A DNA stretch of 64,000 nucleotides from Deltaproteobacteria bacterium (GCA_029860075.1 JAOUBX010000004.1:1-64000), one strand, 5' to 3'. Positions 52,240-62,712 are shown, counted from the stretch's first letter. The notes: a model not told the origin generated them from the sequence alone. A program made the numbers and translations.

Positions 52240-53351
52240 TTTTTGTCCATCATATTTGTAAACCTTTTGAAGAGATAAGAAGCATCATGGGGCCCGGGAG
52301 ATGATTCGGGGTGGTACTGCACCGAAAAGGCAGGAAACTCCTTTGAGGCAATTCCTTCTACCGTTTTATCATTAAGGTTAACATGAGTAAGCTCGGCTTT
52401 TTCTTTCAGAGACTCATAATCAACAGCAAAGCCGTGGTTCTGGGATGTGATTTCCACCTTGCCTGTTGAGAGGTCCATAACAGGCTGGTTGCCGCCCCTG
52501 TGACCAAACTTGAGTTTATATGTTTTACCGCCAAGGGCAAGAGAAAGGATCTGATGTCCCAGGCAGATACCGAATATAGGCTTTTTGCCCAGCAGGTTTT
52601 TAACATTTTCGATTCCATAACCAATTGGCTCGGGATCACCGGGACCGTTGGAAAGAAAAATTCCGTCAGGGTTCATATCAAGTACTTCCTGCCAGGGTGT
52701 CGATGCAGGAACAACATTGACGCGGCAGCCTGCGGCAGTAAGGCATCGGATGATATTAAACTTGATACCAAAATCATAGGCGACAACATCATATTTGAAG
52801 TCACTCACCTTGTCGTAAGCTGTCGCTATCTTCCACTCCCCTTCATCCCTGCTGTAGGGTTCAGTGCAGCTTACTTCTTTAACCAGATCCTTGCCTACGA
52901 TGGAAGGAAGTGCGGCAGCCTTCTTTTTGAGACTTTCAATATCGCTATCGACGGTGGATATAATACCCTGCTGTGCCCCTTTATCCCTGATATGCCTTGT
53001 AAGAGCCCTTGTATCAATTCCTTCAATGGCCACGATATTATGATCAGCAAGAAACCGGCCGAGGCTTTTTTGCGAACGCCAGTTGCTGGGCACCTCAAAA
53101 TATTCCTTTACAATAAAACCGCTTAGATAGGGTTTTCGAGACTCATAATCCTCTTCATTTATGCCGTAGTTTCCCATCTGGGTGTAGGTCATATTTACAA
53201 GCTGTCCCCGGTAGGAGGGGTCTGTAATAATCTCCTGGTAGCCCGTCATGGATGTATTAAAACATACTTCACCGGCAGCCTCACCGCCGGCACCAAAGGA
53301 TTCCCCCTTAAAAATCGTTCCATCTGCAAGAGCCAATATGGCCTTATTCAT
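52236..53351 (-). CDS. carA: Carbamoyl-phosphate synthase small subunit
   Basis: 371 residues. The N-terminal CarA domain begins [20 protein letters not shown]. The C-terminal class I glutaminase has the nucleophile in IFGICLGHQ and the His-Glu pair in [15 protein letters not shown]. It hydrolyses glutamine and channels ammonia to CarB. The ATG at 53351 aligns with the family start; a GTG three codons earlier overlaps pyrC further. Overlaps with pyrC and with the unknown gene downstream show tight coupling. Confidence 0.95.
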   Translation of the reverse strand: MNKAILALADGTIFKGESFGAGGEAAGEVCFNTSMTGYQEIITDPSYRGQLVNMTYTQMGNYGINEEDYESRKPYLSGFIVKEYFEVPSNWRSQKSLGRFLADHNIVAIEGIDTRALTRHIRDKGAQQGIISTVDSDIESLKKKAAALPSIVGKDLVKEVSCTEPYSRDEGEWKIATAYDKVSDFKYDVVAYDFGIKFNIIRCLTAAGCRVNVVPASTPWQEVLDMNPDGIFLSNGPGDPEPIGYGIENVKNLLGKKPIFGICLGHQILSLALGGKTYKLKFGHRGGNQPVMDLSTGKVEITSQNHGFAVDYESLKEKAELTHVNLNDKTVEGIASKEFPAFSVQYHPESSPGPHDASYLFKRFTNMMDKK

Positions 53352-54633
53352 AGCCTTCACCTTTATAAACAGTTTTTCCGTTAACGATTGTATATACGGC
53401 CCTTCCTTTCAAGGTCCAGCCATGAAAGGGCGTATTCTTACTTTTTGATTTCATTTTTTCTCTTTCTACTTCAAATTCCACATTAGGGTCGAATATGGTT
53501 ACATCGGCTGCAGCTCCCTTTTGCAGGGTTCCCCCATCGACGCCAATGACCTTTGAAGGATTTACTGTCATCTTGCACACGGCTTCGCTAAGAGTCAGTA
53601 CCCCTTCATCAACCAGTCGCAGTGTGAGCGGCAGAAGCGTTTCGAGACCGATAATACCGTTAGCAGCATACTCAAACTCGACATCCTTTTCTATCGTCGA
53701 ATGAGGCGCATGATCCGTAGCTATTGTATCGATAGTGCCATCCTTCAGACCCTTTCTGATGGCGTCAACATCTTTACTGTTTCTCAGCGGTGGATTCATT
53801 TTAGCGTCTGTATTGTATCCCTTTACCGACTCTTCATTTAATGTGAAGTGGTGAGGCGCCGCTTCCGCCGTTACCTTGACACCCCGCTTCCGGGCCTCCC
53901 TGACAAGAGAAACGGCCCCTTCCGTACTGATATGGGCAATATGGAGCTTCGCCCCTGTCAGTTCGGCCAATGCAATATCACGCATGACGATAACGTCTTC
54001 ACAGGCATTGGGTATTCCCTTAAGCCCCATTATAGTCGAAGTGTAACCTTCATTCATGGAACCATGACAGGCAAGATCAGGATCTTCGGCATGGGATATG
54101 ACGGTCAGATCAAGCCCCCGTGCATACTCAAGTCCATTTCGCATGACCTCCGCATTGCGCACCGTCAGTCCATCATCGGAGATAGCTACAATGCCCGCTT
54201 TTTGCATGGAAGCAATCTCAGCAAGGGATTCCCCTTTGAGACCCTTCGATAAAGCGCCGATGGGATAGACTTTAACATGACCCACCTCTTTTACCTTCTT
54301 CATGATCGATTCCGTGACGGAGGCATTATCATTGACGGGAAGAGTATTCGCCATGCAGGCAATGGCCGTTACACCACCGGCAGCAGCAGCCAGTGTCCCG
54401 CTTTCAATGTCCTCTTTATATTCGTATCCCGGGTCCCTCAGGTGAGTATGTATATCGATAATGCCGGCGATGACGGTAAGGCCTTTAGCATCGATCACTT
54501 CATAAGCATTATCTTTTACCGAGCCGCCAGGGACGATATCCTCAATCGTTCCATCTTTAATAAGAACATCAAAATCACCATCCAGGTTCTGCGAAGGATC
54601 GATCACTCTGCCGCCGCGTATGAGCCTCTTCAT
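53344..54633 (-). CDS. pyrC: Dihydroorotase (class I)
   Basis: 429 residues. A zinc amidohydrolase converting carbamoyl-aspartate to dihydroorotate. Metal ligands: [10 protein letters not shown] (His-x-His), the later histidines in VISHAEDP and LHIAHIST, and Asp in IATDHAPHS. Length and sequence fit the class I form encoded next to pyrB. It overlaps pyrB by 4 bases and carA by 8. The binuclear zinc site seems complete. Confidence 0.96.
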   Translation of the reverse strand: MKRLIRGGRVIDPSQNLDGDFDVLIKDGTIEDIVPGGSVKDNAYEVIDAKGLTVIAGIIDIHTHLRDPGYEYKEDIESGTLAAAAGGVTAIACMANTLPVNDNASVTESIMKKVKEVGHVKVYPIGALSKGLKGESLAEIASMQKAGIVAISDDGLTVRNAEVMRNGLEYARGLDLTVISHAEDPDLACHGSMNEGYTSTIMGLKGIPNACEDVIVMRDIALAELTGAKLHIAHISTEGAVSLVREARKRGVKVTAEAAPHHFTLNEESVKGYNTDAKMNPPLRNSKDVDAIRKGLKDGTIDTIATDHAPHSTIEKDVEFEYAANGIIGLETLLPLTLRLVDEGVLTLSEAVCKMTVNPSKVIGVDGGTLQKGAAADVTIFDPNVEFEVEREKMKSKSKNTPFHGWTLKGRAVYTIVNGKTVYKGEGYE

Positions 54634-55565
54634 ATGTTCCCTCCCTGCTGAGAGCCTGAAAGAAGGTACAAAAGAGCCATCCTTAGGGCAACGCCGTTGG
54701 AAACCTGATTAAGAATAACCGAATAGGGGCCGTCAGCCACTTCAGGTGCAATCTCAACACCCCGGTTGATAGGGCCGGGATGCATGATTAGGACGTCCTT
54801 TTTCGCCCTTTCAAGCCTTTTGAGATTAAGCCCGAACATAATGGAATACTCCCGATCTGTGGGAAAAAGGGCTCCATCCATTCTCTCTTTCTGAATTCTA
54901 AGCATCATGATAACATCAGCACCATCCATTGCCTCTTCAATGGTATAAGCCACATCAACACCCATCTTTTCAATACCGACGGGAATCATGGTGGGAAAAC
55001 CTGCAACAACGACACTGGCACCCATCTTCCTTAGACCGTAAATATTGGATCTCGCTACCCTGCTGTGCGATATATCACCAATAATGGCAACGCGAAGCCC
55101 TTCTATCTTTCCCTTCTTCTGCCTGATTGTGAGCATATCCAGGAGAGACTGGCTCGGATGCTCATGGCAGCCATCGCCTGCGTTGATAACCGATGATTTG
55201 ACTACCTCTGCTATCTTGGCGGGAGCCCCTGACGAAGCGTGCCTGACCACAATAATATCGGGGGCCATGGACTCCAGGTTTTTGGCCGTATCAACGAGTG
55301 TCTCTCCCTTTGTTGTGCTGCTCGTGGAACCGGAAATATTGATAACATCGGCGCTCATCCTCTTTCCGGCTATTTCAAAGGAGGTTCTTGTTCTCGTACT
55401 CGGTTCAAAGAAGAGATTGATTACCGTTTTACCTCTCAGAGCAGGTACTTTCTTGATATCCCTTTCAGAAACCTCAACCAGTGACTGGGCCGTATCGAGA
55501 ATAAACTCGATTTCTTCCTTATCAAGATCGCTAATAGCGAGAATATCTTTTCTTTTCAGTTGCAA
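54630..55565 (-). CDS. pyrB: Aspartate carbamoyltransferase catalytic subunit
   Basis: 311 residues. [13 protein letters not shown] is the carbamoyl-phosphate site (S-T-R-T-R) and MHPGPINRG the aspartate-loop region; [11 protein letters not shown] is also typical. It condenses carbamoyl phosphate and aspartate. No pyrI regulatory gene is adjacent; together with a class I PyrC this suggests the type that forms a complex with dihydroorotase, which is inference. Confidence 0.96.
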   Translation of the reverse strand: MQLKRKDILAISDLDKEEIEFILDTAQSLVEVSERDIKKVPALRGKTVINLFFEPSTRTRTSFEIAGKRMSADVINISGSTSSTTKGETLVDTAKNLESMAPDIIVVRHASSGAPAKIAEVVKSSVINAGDGCHEHPSQSLLDMLTIRQKKGKIEGLRVAIIGDISHSRVARSNIYGLRKMGASVVVAGFPTMIPVGIEKMGVDVAYTIEEAMDGADVIMMLRIQKERMDGALFPTDREYSIMFGLNLKRLERAKKDVLIMHPGPINRGVEIAPEVADGPYSVILNQVSNGVALRMALLYLLSGSQQGGNI

Positions 55566-55569
55566 AGAA

Positions 55570-56103
55570 TCACCCTATGGATTTAATAATGTCTACAGCC
55601 AGCTCACCATCGAGCCTTGCTTTTATAACGTCGTTTCTTGATGTGGGAATATTCTTACCTACAAAATCAGCCTTAATAGGAAGCTCCCTGTGCCCCCTGT
55701 CGACGAGTACGGCAAGCTTTATCATCTTGGGTCTGCCGAAATCGATGAGTTCATCCATGGCCGCCCTCACCGTTCTCCCCGTATACAAAACATCATCAAC
55801 AAGAACGATAATCCTGTCATCAATGGAGAAGTCGATTTCCGTACTTCTAAGAGTAGGGTGATGTGTACCGACGGAGAGATCATCACGATAAAGCGTTATA
55901 TCGATAATTCCGACCGGTATTTCAATACCTTCGATCTCTTTAATCTTTTCGGCGATAAGCTGAGAGAGAATCACTCCTCCACTCCTGATACCGACAAGAG
56001 CCAGATTATGAACCCCTTTGTTGGCCTCAATAATCTCGTGAGATATTCTGGTAATCGCCCTGTTAACACCGGCACTATCTTGAATGTTCAATCGTTTTGT
56101 CAT
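55570..56103 (-). CDS. pyrR: PyrR regulator / uracil phosphoribosyltransferase
   Basis: About 177 residues. The PRPP-binding motif [20 protein letters not shown] is clear; [13 protein letters not shown] and [20 protein letters not shown] are family marks. PyrR binds UMP and pyr leader RNA to promote termination, and also has uracil phosphoribosyltransferase activity in many species. It is the first gene of the operon, 4 bases before pyrB, and the attenuator it should recognise lies just upstream. GTG at 56106 directly precedes the ATG at 56103; AGGGG fits either. Confidence 0.95.
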   Translation of the reverse strand: MTKRLNIQDSAGVNRAITRISHEIIEANKGVHNLALVGIRSGGVILSQLIAEKIKEIEGIEIPVGIIDITLYRDDLSVGTHHPTLRSTEIDFSIDDRIIVLVDDVLYTGRTVRAAMDELIDFGRPKMIKLAVLVDRGHRELPIKADFVGKNIPTSRNDVIKARLDGELAVDIIKSIG

Positions 56104-56118
56104 CACAGATTAGCCCCT

Positions 56119-56215
56119 AAAAAAAACCTCTCTATCGGTTGGATAGAGAGGTTCCCTGAAATTTTCTTTTGAAAAAATACCATCTTTTTTACCTTATTAA
56201 TCTCTCTGGATTAAC
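56119..56215 (-). promoter_or_regulatory. PyrR-type pyrimidine attenuator
   Basis: On the minus strand, AACCTCTCTATC and GATAGAGAGGTT form a perfect 12-bp stem (56153-56125) followed by eight T: a strong terminator 16 bases before pyrR. Upstream, GTTAATCCAGAGAGATTAAT then AAGGT (56215-56191) matches the PyrR-binding element, whose core is TCCAGAGAGG followed by AAGG. AGAGAG-TT in that element can pair with AA-CTCTCT of the terminator arm, giving an antiterminator. With high UMP, PyrR should hold the binding loop and free the terminator. The rest of the gap to 56408 shows nothing recognisable apart from short C-rich repeat-like sequence. Confidence 0.78.
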
Positions 56216-56404
56216 TTAAAGGTTCGTCATTTATGTTCTGTTTTTTTGAGAACTAATTCTATATGAGCAGGCGCTTCCAGTCAATAGTAAATCCCGTTGG
56301 TTTTGTACTTTTTTGAATAAGGGCAGACACGGGGGTCTGCCCCTACGTTTGAATTATTATTGGTTTCCTGCGATTACCAATCCCCCTTCCCTATTGGGAA
56401 TCAT

Positions 56405-56414
56405 GTGCTATAAT
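56405..56414 (+). promoter_or_regulatory. Extended -10 promoter of the beta-propeller gene
   Basis: GTGC-TATAAT (56405-56414) is an extended -10 type box, about 32 bases before the ATG, with GAGGAT as ribosome site. No good -35 is seen. Confidence 0.5.
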
Positions 56415-56446
56415 AAGCTGCCCAAATAAAGAAACGAGGATAAAAC

Positions 56447-57457
56447 ATGTTCAGAAACAACCTAAAGAGATCGGGAGTATATGATTCAACACTCACAGCG
56501 CCACCTGAAGAAAAATGGTCTTTTACGGCTGACGGCATCATACAGACATCTCCTATCGTAAAAGAGGGTATTGTCTATTGCGGCAGCAATGACTACCATA
56601 TTTACGCCCTTAACGGTAAGACGGGGGAAAAGCTCTGGGCTTTTGAAACGGGGGAGAGGATTAAATCTACTCCTGCAATCAGCGATGGCATTCTCTTTGT
56701 GGGCAGCCTCGATGAATATCTTTACGCCATTAATCTGGCGGACGGTTCTGAAAAGTGGAAATTCAAGACTGACGGCGCGATTAAATCATCTCCTCTTGTC
56801 CATGATGGGAAAGTCTATTTCGGCAGCCTGGACGGTAATTTCTACGCCCTTAACGCCAATGACGGAAGTGAGCTGTGGCGATTCGAGAGCAATGGAGAGA
56901 TCGATTCATCGCCGGCTCTCGATAATCATACATTGTACTTCGGCAGTTGGGATGGGAATCTCTATGCCATCGACTGCAATAAGGGTACAGAAAAATGGCG
57001 TTTCCCGACAGATGGATACGTTATGTCCACACCGGCAGTCTATGAAGGAATTGTCTATTTTGGAAGTAATGATGCTGTATTTTATGCTCTTCATGGTACA
57101 TCGGGAGAAGAGTTCTGGAAGTCCGACTGCAGGGCCAAGATCATATCCTCTGCCGCTGTAAATAAAGATTATGCCATCATCGGTTCTGTTGACGGGATTA
57201 TACACTGCCTTGACGGAAAGACTGGAGAAGCTCTCTGGAGATTTATGTCAGGCCATACCCTTTACTCCTGTGCTTCAATTGCAGGAAAAATGGTTTACAT
57301 CGGGAGTGAAAACGGCACTGTATATGCCCTTAATATTGAAAATGGGGAAACCCTCTGGACAATCAAGGTAGGAGAACTGATCGAATCAGAAGCGGTTATT
57401 GCCGACGGGATGATTTATTTTGGAAGTTGGGATGAGAAGATACATGCTTTTGGGTGA
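56447..57457 (+). CDS. PQQ-type beta-propeller protein
   Basis: 336 residues built almost wholly of eight ~40-residue repeats. Each carries G-x-V/I-Y-F-G-S-x-D-x-x-x-Y-A-L/I-x-x-x-x-G-x-x-x-W; examples are VYFGSLDGNFYALNANDGSE and LYFGSWDGNLYAIDCNKGTE. It is thus an eight-bladed propeller like BamB or the PQQ quinoproteins. No signal peptide is seen, so it may stay in the cytoplasm, and the PQQ-binding and catalytic residues of dehydrogenases are not evident. A scaffold or binding role is more likely than an enzyme. It is monocistronic with its own promoter. Confidence 0.85.
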   Translation: MFRNNLKRSGVYDSTLTAPPEEKWSFTADGIIQTSPIVKEGIVYCGSNDYHIYALNGKTGEKLWAFETGERIKSTPAISDGILFVGSLDEYLYAINLADGSEKWKFKTDGAIKSSPLVHDGKVYFGSLDGNFYALNANDGSELWRFESNGEIDSSPALDNHTLYFGSWDGNLYAIDCNKGTEKWRFPTDGYVMSTPAVYEGIVYFGSNDAVFYALHGTSGEEFWKSDCRAKIISSAAVNKDYAIIGSVDGIIHCLDGKTGEALWRFMSGHTLYSCASIAGKMVYIGSENGTVYALNIENGETLWTIKVGELIESEAVIADGMIYFGSWDEKIHAFG

Positions 57458-57494
57458 AAGATTATTATGGTGAGTCCAAAAGCTTACGTTCATT

Positions 57495-57562
57495 ACCCCC
57501 CCCCTTTTTCAAAGGGGGAAATATAGTCCCTCCCTTTAGCAAAGGGAGGTTAGGAGGGATTT
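57495..57562. repeat. C/G-rich dispersed repeat pair
   Basis: CCCCCCCTTTTTCAAAGGGGG and CCCTCCCTTTAGCAAAGGGAGG lie in tandem, then TTAGGAGGGATTT. Same family as 1525, 21986 and 24374. The hairpins lie between the convergent propeller and lepB genes and may end both transcripts. Confidence 0.7.
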
Positions 57563-57598
57563 GATTCTTGACAGTTCCTCTGTCTAAAAATCTTGTTA

Positions 57599-58441
57599 TC
57601 AGCGAATCAAATTACCAATCCTGCTAAAGCGTATCCCCTTATTATCCCTATCCCACGACCAGTAAAGAATAAAGGCCTTCCCTTTTATCTCGCTGATTTC
57701 TACCGTTCCCCAGAAACGGCTGTCATGGCTGTTATCTCTGTTATCACCCATGACAAAGACATTCCCATCGGGTACGACAACGGGACCGAAATTTCTCCCC
57801 TTCTGAAAGCCGAAAAAGGAGGTTTCACCCGCCTTGAAGACTGCATAAGGTTCTTCTACCGGTTTATCATTGACATAAACCTGCTTTTTCTTGACCTCGA
57901 TCTTGTCTCCACCAACACCGATGACTCTCTTGATAAAGTCTTTACTCTTATCTTCAGGGTAGCGGAAAACAATAATGTCCCCCCTGGCAGGCTCCTTTAC
58001 ATCGATAATATTCTTGTTAACAAAAGGTATCTTGACGCCGTAAATAAATTTGTTAACCAGCAAATGATCTCCCACAAGAAGCGTGTCCTCCATGGAACCG
58101 GAAGGAATCTTGAAGGCCTGCACAACAAAGGTCCTTATAAATAGGGCCAGAACAATAGCAATGGCAATGGCTTCGGCATATTCCCTGACTACCGATTTAT
58201 TAAGAAAGGGCATGGAGCGGTCTCTCGCCTTTACAAGGCGCTCTTCCTTGGCGAGAATATCCTTGAGATCACCACGGGCTATGGTATTTTCAAGGGCCAT
58301 AATGTCCGTTTCAAGAAGCTTGATCTTTTCGTTATCGAGCTTCTTCTTTTTTCTCTTGATAAGGCTCTTTGTGAGCTTTATCTCTGATTCAGCCTCTTTA
58401 ACGATCTTGGCTGCCGTTTTTTCCTTATGCTTTTCACTCAT
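57599..58441 (-). CDS. lepB: Signal peptidase I
   Basis: 280 residues. Catalytic Ser116 lies in IPSGSMEDTL and general-base Lys171 in FIKRVIGVGGD; GDNRDNSHDSRFWG is the late conserved box. One membrane segment (about 88-108) precedes the catalytic domain. The first ~80 residues are a charged helical extension, mostly Lys and Glu, predicted to be a coiled coil in the cytoplasm; that is unusual, since many LepB proteins begin close to the membrane helix. It lies 15 bases after lepA, the conserved lepA-lepB pair. Confidence 0.94.
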   Translation of the reverse strand: MSEKHKEKTAAKIVKEAESEIKLTKSLIKRKKKKLDNEKIKLLETDIMALENTIARGDLKDILAKEERLVKARDRSMPFLNKSVVREYAEAIAIAIVLALFIRTFVVQAFKIPSGSMEDTLLVGDHLLVNKFIYGVKIPFVNKNIIDVKEPARGDIIVFRYPEDKSKDFIKRVIGVGGDKIEVKKKQVYVNDKPVEEPYAVFKAGETSFFGFQKGRNFGPVVVPDGNVFVMGDNRDNSHDSRFWGTVEISEIKGKAFILYWSWDRDNKGIRFSRIGNLIR

Positions 58442-58456
58442 TTATATCAATACTCC

Positions 58457-60253
58457 TCAGTCAATCTTAAGTGCTGCCAGAAAAGCCTCCTGTGGAACCT
58501 CTACCCGGCCTACCTGTTTCATTCTTTTTTTGCCCTCTTTCTGCTTTTCCAAGAGTTTTCTCTTTCTCGTAATATCACCACCATAACACTTGGCAGTTAC
58601 ATTCTTTCTAAGGGCCTTCACCGATGCCCTTGCAATAATCTTGGTACCGATAGCTGCCTGTATGGCTACTTCGAACATCTGCCTTGGAATAAGTTCCTTC
58701 ATCTTTTCGGCAATGTCTTTACCACGATAGAAGGCTTTATCTTTATGAACTATCAGCGATAATGCATCAACAGGATCACCATTGATCAGTATATCAAGCT
58801 TTACCAGGTTGGAACGTCTAAAATCGGCCATTTCATAATCTAAGGATGCGTATCCCTTTGACATGGATTTCAGCCTGTCATAAAACTCCATAACAACCTC
58901 ATTGAGGGGAAGCTCATACTCAACAATAACCCTGTCACTGCTTAGGTACTTAATATCTCTTTGAATACCGCGTCTCTCCTGGCAGAGAGAAAGGATAGAG
59001 CCGACAAATTCACTGGGGGTATGGATGCTGGCATTAATAAAAGGCTCCTCGATGTACTGAATCTCCTGTGTTGGCGGAAGGTCGACGGGATTTTGTATGC
59101 TCAGCACATCACCCTTGACCATAGTTACCTTGTAGGCAACGCTGGGTGCTGTATTTAAAAGGCTAAGTTCAAACTCTCTTTCAAGCCTCTCCTGAATGAT
59201 CTCCATGTGGAGAAGGCCCAGAAATCCACACCTGAAACCAAAACCCAGGGCAACGGAGGTCTCCGGTGTATAGGTAAAGGAAGAATCATTAAGTTTAAGC
59301 TTTTCAAGGGCATCCCTTAAATCTTCATATTGGTTCGTATCGATGGGATAGAGACCACTAAAAACCATCGGTTTAAGTTCCTTGAACCCGGGAAAAGCCT
59401 CATCGGTAGGATTACCCGCATCGGTAATGGTATCACCGATCTTGGTGTCGTTGAGTTCCTTGATACCTGCAATAACATAACCAACCTCACCCGGTGAGAG
59501 TGAATCCATCTTGCGCATGTTGGGATGAAAAGCGCCAACTTCTATAATTTCGAAGGTCTTATCCGTTGCCATGAGATTTATCTTTGTTCCCTTCTTTGCT
59601 ACCCCGTTAAATACCCGGACCATCATGATTACTCCCTGGTAGGAGTCATACCATGAGTCAAAGATAAGCGCTTTAAGTTGTTTTTCATCATCCCCCCCGG
59701 GCGCGGGTATCCTGCTAACGATCGCTTCGAGAACATCTTCCGTACCGAGACCCGTCTTAGCGCTTGCCAAAACGGCGTCAGAAGCGTCAAGACCGATAAT
59801 CTCCTCTATGTCTGCTTTTACCCTGTCGGGATCCGCGCTCGGAAGATCGATCTTATTAAGTACGGGGATAATCTCAAGATCATTATCGAGGGCGAGATAA
59901 ACGTTGGCCAGTGTCTGCGCCTCTACACCCTGTGATGCGTCGACAATGAGCAGCGCCCCTTCACAGGCGGAGAGGCTCCTCGACACTTCATAACCAAAAT
60001 CAACATGGCCCGGTGTATCGATAAGGTTTAAGGTATATTCATTACCATCTTTTGCTTTGTAAGTAAGTCTTACAGGCTGGGCCTTGATTGTGATACCACG
60101 CTCCCTTTCAAGGTCCATCTTGTCGAGAAGCTGCTCCTTCATCTCCCGCTTCGTTACCGTTCCTGTTACTTCCAGAAGACGGTCGGCCAGGGTCGACTTA
60201 CCGTGATCAATATGGGCGATGATGGAGAAGTTTCGAATTCGTTCCTGTTTGCT
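58457..60253 (-). CDS. lepA: Elongation factor 4 (LepA)
   Basis: About 598 residues. A translational GTPase that acts on ribosomes, in back-translocation or initiation. GTP motifs: [11 protein letters not shown] (G1), the RERGITI switch, DTPGHVDF (G3), NKIDLP (G4). The C-terminal LepA-specific domain ends with [20 protein letters not shown]. The family normally starts (M)[18 protein letters not shown]. That fits a TTG codon at 60253 with AGGA about 8 bases upstream; an ATG at 60295 would add 14 residues without a ribosome site. I prefer the TTG. Confidence 0.93.
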   Translation of the reverse strand, partial: SKQERIRNFSIIAHIDHGKSTLADRLLEVTGTVTKREMKEQLLDKMDLERERGITIKAQPVRLTYKAKDGNEYTLNLIDTPGHVDFGYEVSRSLSACEGALLIVDASQGVEAQTLANVYLALDNDLEIIPVLNKIDLPSADPDRVKADIEEIIGLDASDAVLASAKTGLGTEDVLEAIVSRIPAPGGDDEKQLKALIFDSWYDSYQGVIMMVRVFNGVAKKGTKINLMATDKTFEIIEVGAFHPNMRKMDSLSPGEVGYVIAGIKELNDTKIGDTITDAGNPTDEAFPGFKELKPMVFSGLYPIDTNQYEDLRDALEKLKLNDSSFTYTPETSVALGFGFRCGFLGLLHMEIIQERLEREFELSLLNTAPSVAYKVTMVKGDVLSIQNPVDLPPTQEIQYIEEPFINASIHTPSEFVGSILSLCQERRGIQRDIKYLSSDRVIVEYELPLNEVVMEFYDRLKSMSKGYASLDYEMADFRRSNLVKLDILINGDPVDALSLIVHKDKAFYRGKDIAEKMKELIPRQMFEVAIQAAIGTKIIARASVKALRKNVTAKCYGGDITRKRKLLEKQKEGKKRMKQVGRVEVPQEAFLAALKID

Positions 60254-60388
60254 CAAGAATGTTTTCCTGTCTTTATGGTATATTTTTGGATGCATTTCAA
60301 GGAAGTAAAAATGCCCTGTAAAACGTTAAAGATTATCTTAAATAAGCCTCATTTGTCAAAGGAAAAAGCTTTCTTCAATATTGCATCC

Positions 60389-61249
60389 TCATAGCAGAAT
60401 AAGAGCAACACCGGCTGCCATAACGGAGCTTCCAAGCAGCCGCTGTCTCATATTCTCTTCCCGGAAAAGTAGCCAGCCGTAGATGACGCTGAAGATCATA
60501 CTCGTTCTTTTTATGGAGATCATGTAAGCCACCTCGATGAGTGAAATTGCCCAGAAATGACAGATGAGCATCACGGCATAAGCAAGTCCGATCATGACAA
60601 ACAAAAGAGGTTTTACCTTGAAAAGCACCCCCTCTTTTCTTCTCCTCGACCAGACAAAGGGAGCAAGAAAAAGAGTAAGGAGGAAAGTATAGGATATGGC
60701 GAAAAAAAGTGGCGAAGAGTGTAGAATGGCCATCTTTCCAAGATTTGAAGTAATACTATAGATTAATGCTACAAGTATTATTAATTTAGAGCCTTTTTCA
60801 TTGTTGATAGCCTTTAGTGGCGCCCAGATTCCCTCCCTGAATTTCTCTACATTCAAGAGGTAGGCGCCTGTCGCAATAAACATAATACCGGCTATACCTG
60901 AACTGTCGGGAAACTCGCCAAGAAAGACAAATGAGGTAATAATTAAAAAGACGGGCGTAAGAGCAAGAAAAGGGATGGTAAGAGATAAGGGAGAGACTTT
61001 GATTGCCTTCATGTATAAAATAATGGCTGTTATTTCCAGGGGCAGGGCAATAAAAACAATAAACCAGAATTGCCGGTCAAGCTCAGGAATTTCAATAAAT
61101 GGGAGAAAGCACAGAAGAAAAGGGAGGGCAAAAGCCCACCTTACCCAGGCAATGGTCTCTGCATCACAATCTTTGAGAGCAATCTTGGAAAGGGCATCCG
61201 ATGTAGCGACAGCCAGCGCCGTCAGTAATGATAGAAAAAACCAGAGCAA
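60389..61249 (-). CDS. DMT-superfamily (EamA) transporter
   Basis: 286 residues with ten hydrophobic segments in two EamA repeats. The first half contains the WVRWAFALPFLL region and PFLALTPVFLIITSFVFLGE; the second half ends with SVIYGWLLFREENMRQRLLG. This pattern is that of drug/metabolite exporters such as YdcZ/RhaT relatives. The substrate is unknown. It is monocistronic. Confidence 0.88.
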   Translation of the reverse strand: MLWFFLSLLTALAVATSDALSKIALKDCDAETIAWVRWAFALPFLLCFLPFIEIPELDRQFWFIVFIALPLEITAIILYMKAIKVSPLSLTIPFLALTPVFLIITSFVFLGEFPDSSGIAGIMFIATGAYLLNVEKFREGIWAPLKAINNEKGSKLIILVALIYSITSNLGKMAILHSSPLFFAISYTFLLTLFLAPFVWSRRRKEGVLFKVKPLLFVMIGLAYAVMLICHFWAISLIEVAYMISIKRTSMIFSVIYGWLLFREENMRQRLLGSSVMAAGVALILL

Positions 61250-61283
61250 GGATTTACCTCAGTAACAATATAAAAGCTATTTG

Positions 61284-61516
61284 GACACAGATTGACACTG
61301 ATTTTATTATGATTATGAGAAATCATGATTATCAAAAAACTCTAAAGGTTTGTCTTTTCGAGCTAGGAGTCTGACAGACTTAGGAAATTGTAGCGATAAA
61401 TATTTTTCTCTTAAACCGTAAAATAAGATAAAGATTTCTCCCTGAGGTCGAAATGACATTAATAGGCTGCCAATATTTTTTATATTTATCATAAAAAATC
61501 AGTGTAAATCTGTGTC
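61284..61516. repeat. 233-bp stretch with ~28-bp terminal inverted repeats
   Basis: The left end GACACAGATTGACACTGATT and the right end, inverted, GACACAGATTTACACTGATT match closely over about 28 bases. Inside are one AGGAGTCTGACAGACTTAGG unit (61365-61384) and a sequence shared with 19810-19840 (AGATTTCTC...GTCGAAATGACATT). It is a nest of dispersed repeats and accounts for most of the 61250-61593 gap, which holds no gene. Confidence 0.6.
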
Positions 61517-61593
61517 TATTCATTCAAATCAATCTTTACACATTTCAAATCCCTATTGCAATGAGCGCATTATCATCATAAAATCATGCAACC

Positions 61594-62301
61594 ATGAACC
61601 TCATACTCATAGAAGAAAAAGACTATGCCGGCAAAAGCAGAGTTCGTCTTAGAGGCAGGGCTCTCAAACATGCAAAAGAGGTATTTAAAGCGACTAAAGG
61701 AGACGAACTGACGGTAGGTCTTTTAAATGGAAAAATGGGTAAAGGACGGGTTACGACCATAGAGAATGGCTTTCTTGACATGGAGCTTAATCTCCATTCC
61801 GATCCCCCTCCCCCACTTGCGGTAACTCTCATTATAGCCCTGCCCCGTCCAAAAATGCTAAGCCGCGTACTTGAATCAGCGACCTCAATGGGCGTAAAGG
61901 ATATGTATATTATCAATTCATGGCGTGTGGAAAAGAGCTATTGGCTGAGCCCCAAACTTGAAGAAGGCAACATACGCGAACACCTCATTGCCGGTCTTGA
62001 ACAGGCAAAAGACACAATCCTGCCGCAAGTACACCTTCGAAGGCTCTTCACGCCTTTTATTAGAGAAGAACTGCCTGTGCTAATGAAAGGCAGCCTTCCC
62101 CTCGTAGCTCATCCGGTGGCATCCGATTCTTTTCCTGAGCGATCCCAGGAAAAAGTAACACTGGCCATCGGGCCTGAAGGGGGATTTATTACGAGAGAGG
62201 TCGAAACATTCGAGGAGATTGGATTTAAGACGGTTACACTGGGAGAAAGGATACTGAGGGTGGAAACAGCTGTTCCGGTGCTGCTTTCAAAGTTGAGTTG
62301 A
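61594..62301 (+). CDS. rsmE: 16S rRNA m3U1498 methyltransferase
   Basis: 235 residues of the SPOUT (knotted) class. The N-terminal PUA-like part contains RLRGRALKHAKEVFKATKGD. The C-terminal knot has ALPRPKMLSRVLESATSMGV, then VAHPVA, the SAM-binding GPEGGFITREV and LGERILRVETAVPV. It methylates U1498 of 16S rRNA. Monocistronic. Confidence 0.93.
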   Translation: MNLILIEEKDYAGKSRVRLRGRALKHAKEVFKATKGDELTVGLLNGKMGKGRVTTIENGFLDMELNLHSDPPPPLAVTLIIALPRPKMLSRVLESATSMGVKDMYIINSWRVEKSYWLSPKLEEGNIREHLIAGLEQAKDTILPQVHLRRLFTPFIREELPVLMKGSLPLVAHPVASDSFPERSQEKVTLAIGPEGGFITREVETFEEIGFKTVTLGERILRVETAVPVLLSKLS

Positions 62302-62331
62302 CGTTATTTGAAAACATTAACTGTATAAAAG

Positions 62332-62712
62332 TTACAACTTGCTCTTTTCAATATATTCAATACCATCAATCCCCTTAAAATCAGCATCCTGGGTCCAGAT
62401 AACGGCACGGTTAACACGTGCCGTTGAGAGGATAACACTATCTGCAAGGGGAAGTTTGTTATCTATTCCTAATCGTGCAGCACTTATAGCAATAGAATCA
62501 CTCAACGCTACAACTTTTCCCTGTTCCATCAAGGCAACTGCCTGTAAGGCTGCATTTTCATTACGCTGTTTTAAAACGACCTTAAACACTTCCAGGATAC
62601 AAATGGTAGGAACTATCAGGTTTTCCGTTTTCTCGATATGTGGAGCAAAGAAGTCGGCATTAGGGCCGTCTGCAAAATACTCTAGCCAGCCACAGGAATC
62701 AACAAGGTTCAT
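62332..62712 (-). CDS. PIN-domain toxin (VapC-like)
   Basis: 126 residues with the four acidic PIN positions: Asp5 (LVDSCGW), Glu41 (ILEVFKV), Asp91 (PLADSVILSTA) and Asp109/111 (TQDADFKG). Likely an RNase toxin. Its start overlaps the antitoxin stop by 4 bases. Confidence 0.9.
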   Translation of the reverse strand: MNLVDSCGWLEYFADGPNADFFAPHIEKTENLIVPTICILEVFKVVLKQRNENAALQAVALMEQGKVVALSDSIAISAARLGIDNKLPLADSVILSTARVNRAVIWTQDADFKGIDGIEYIEKSKL

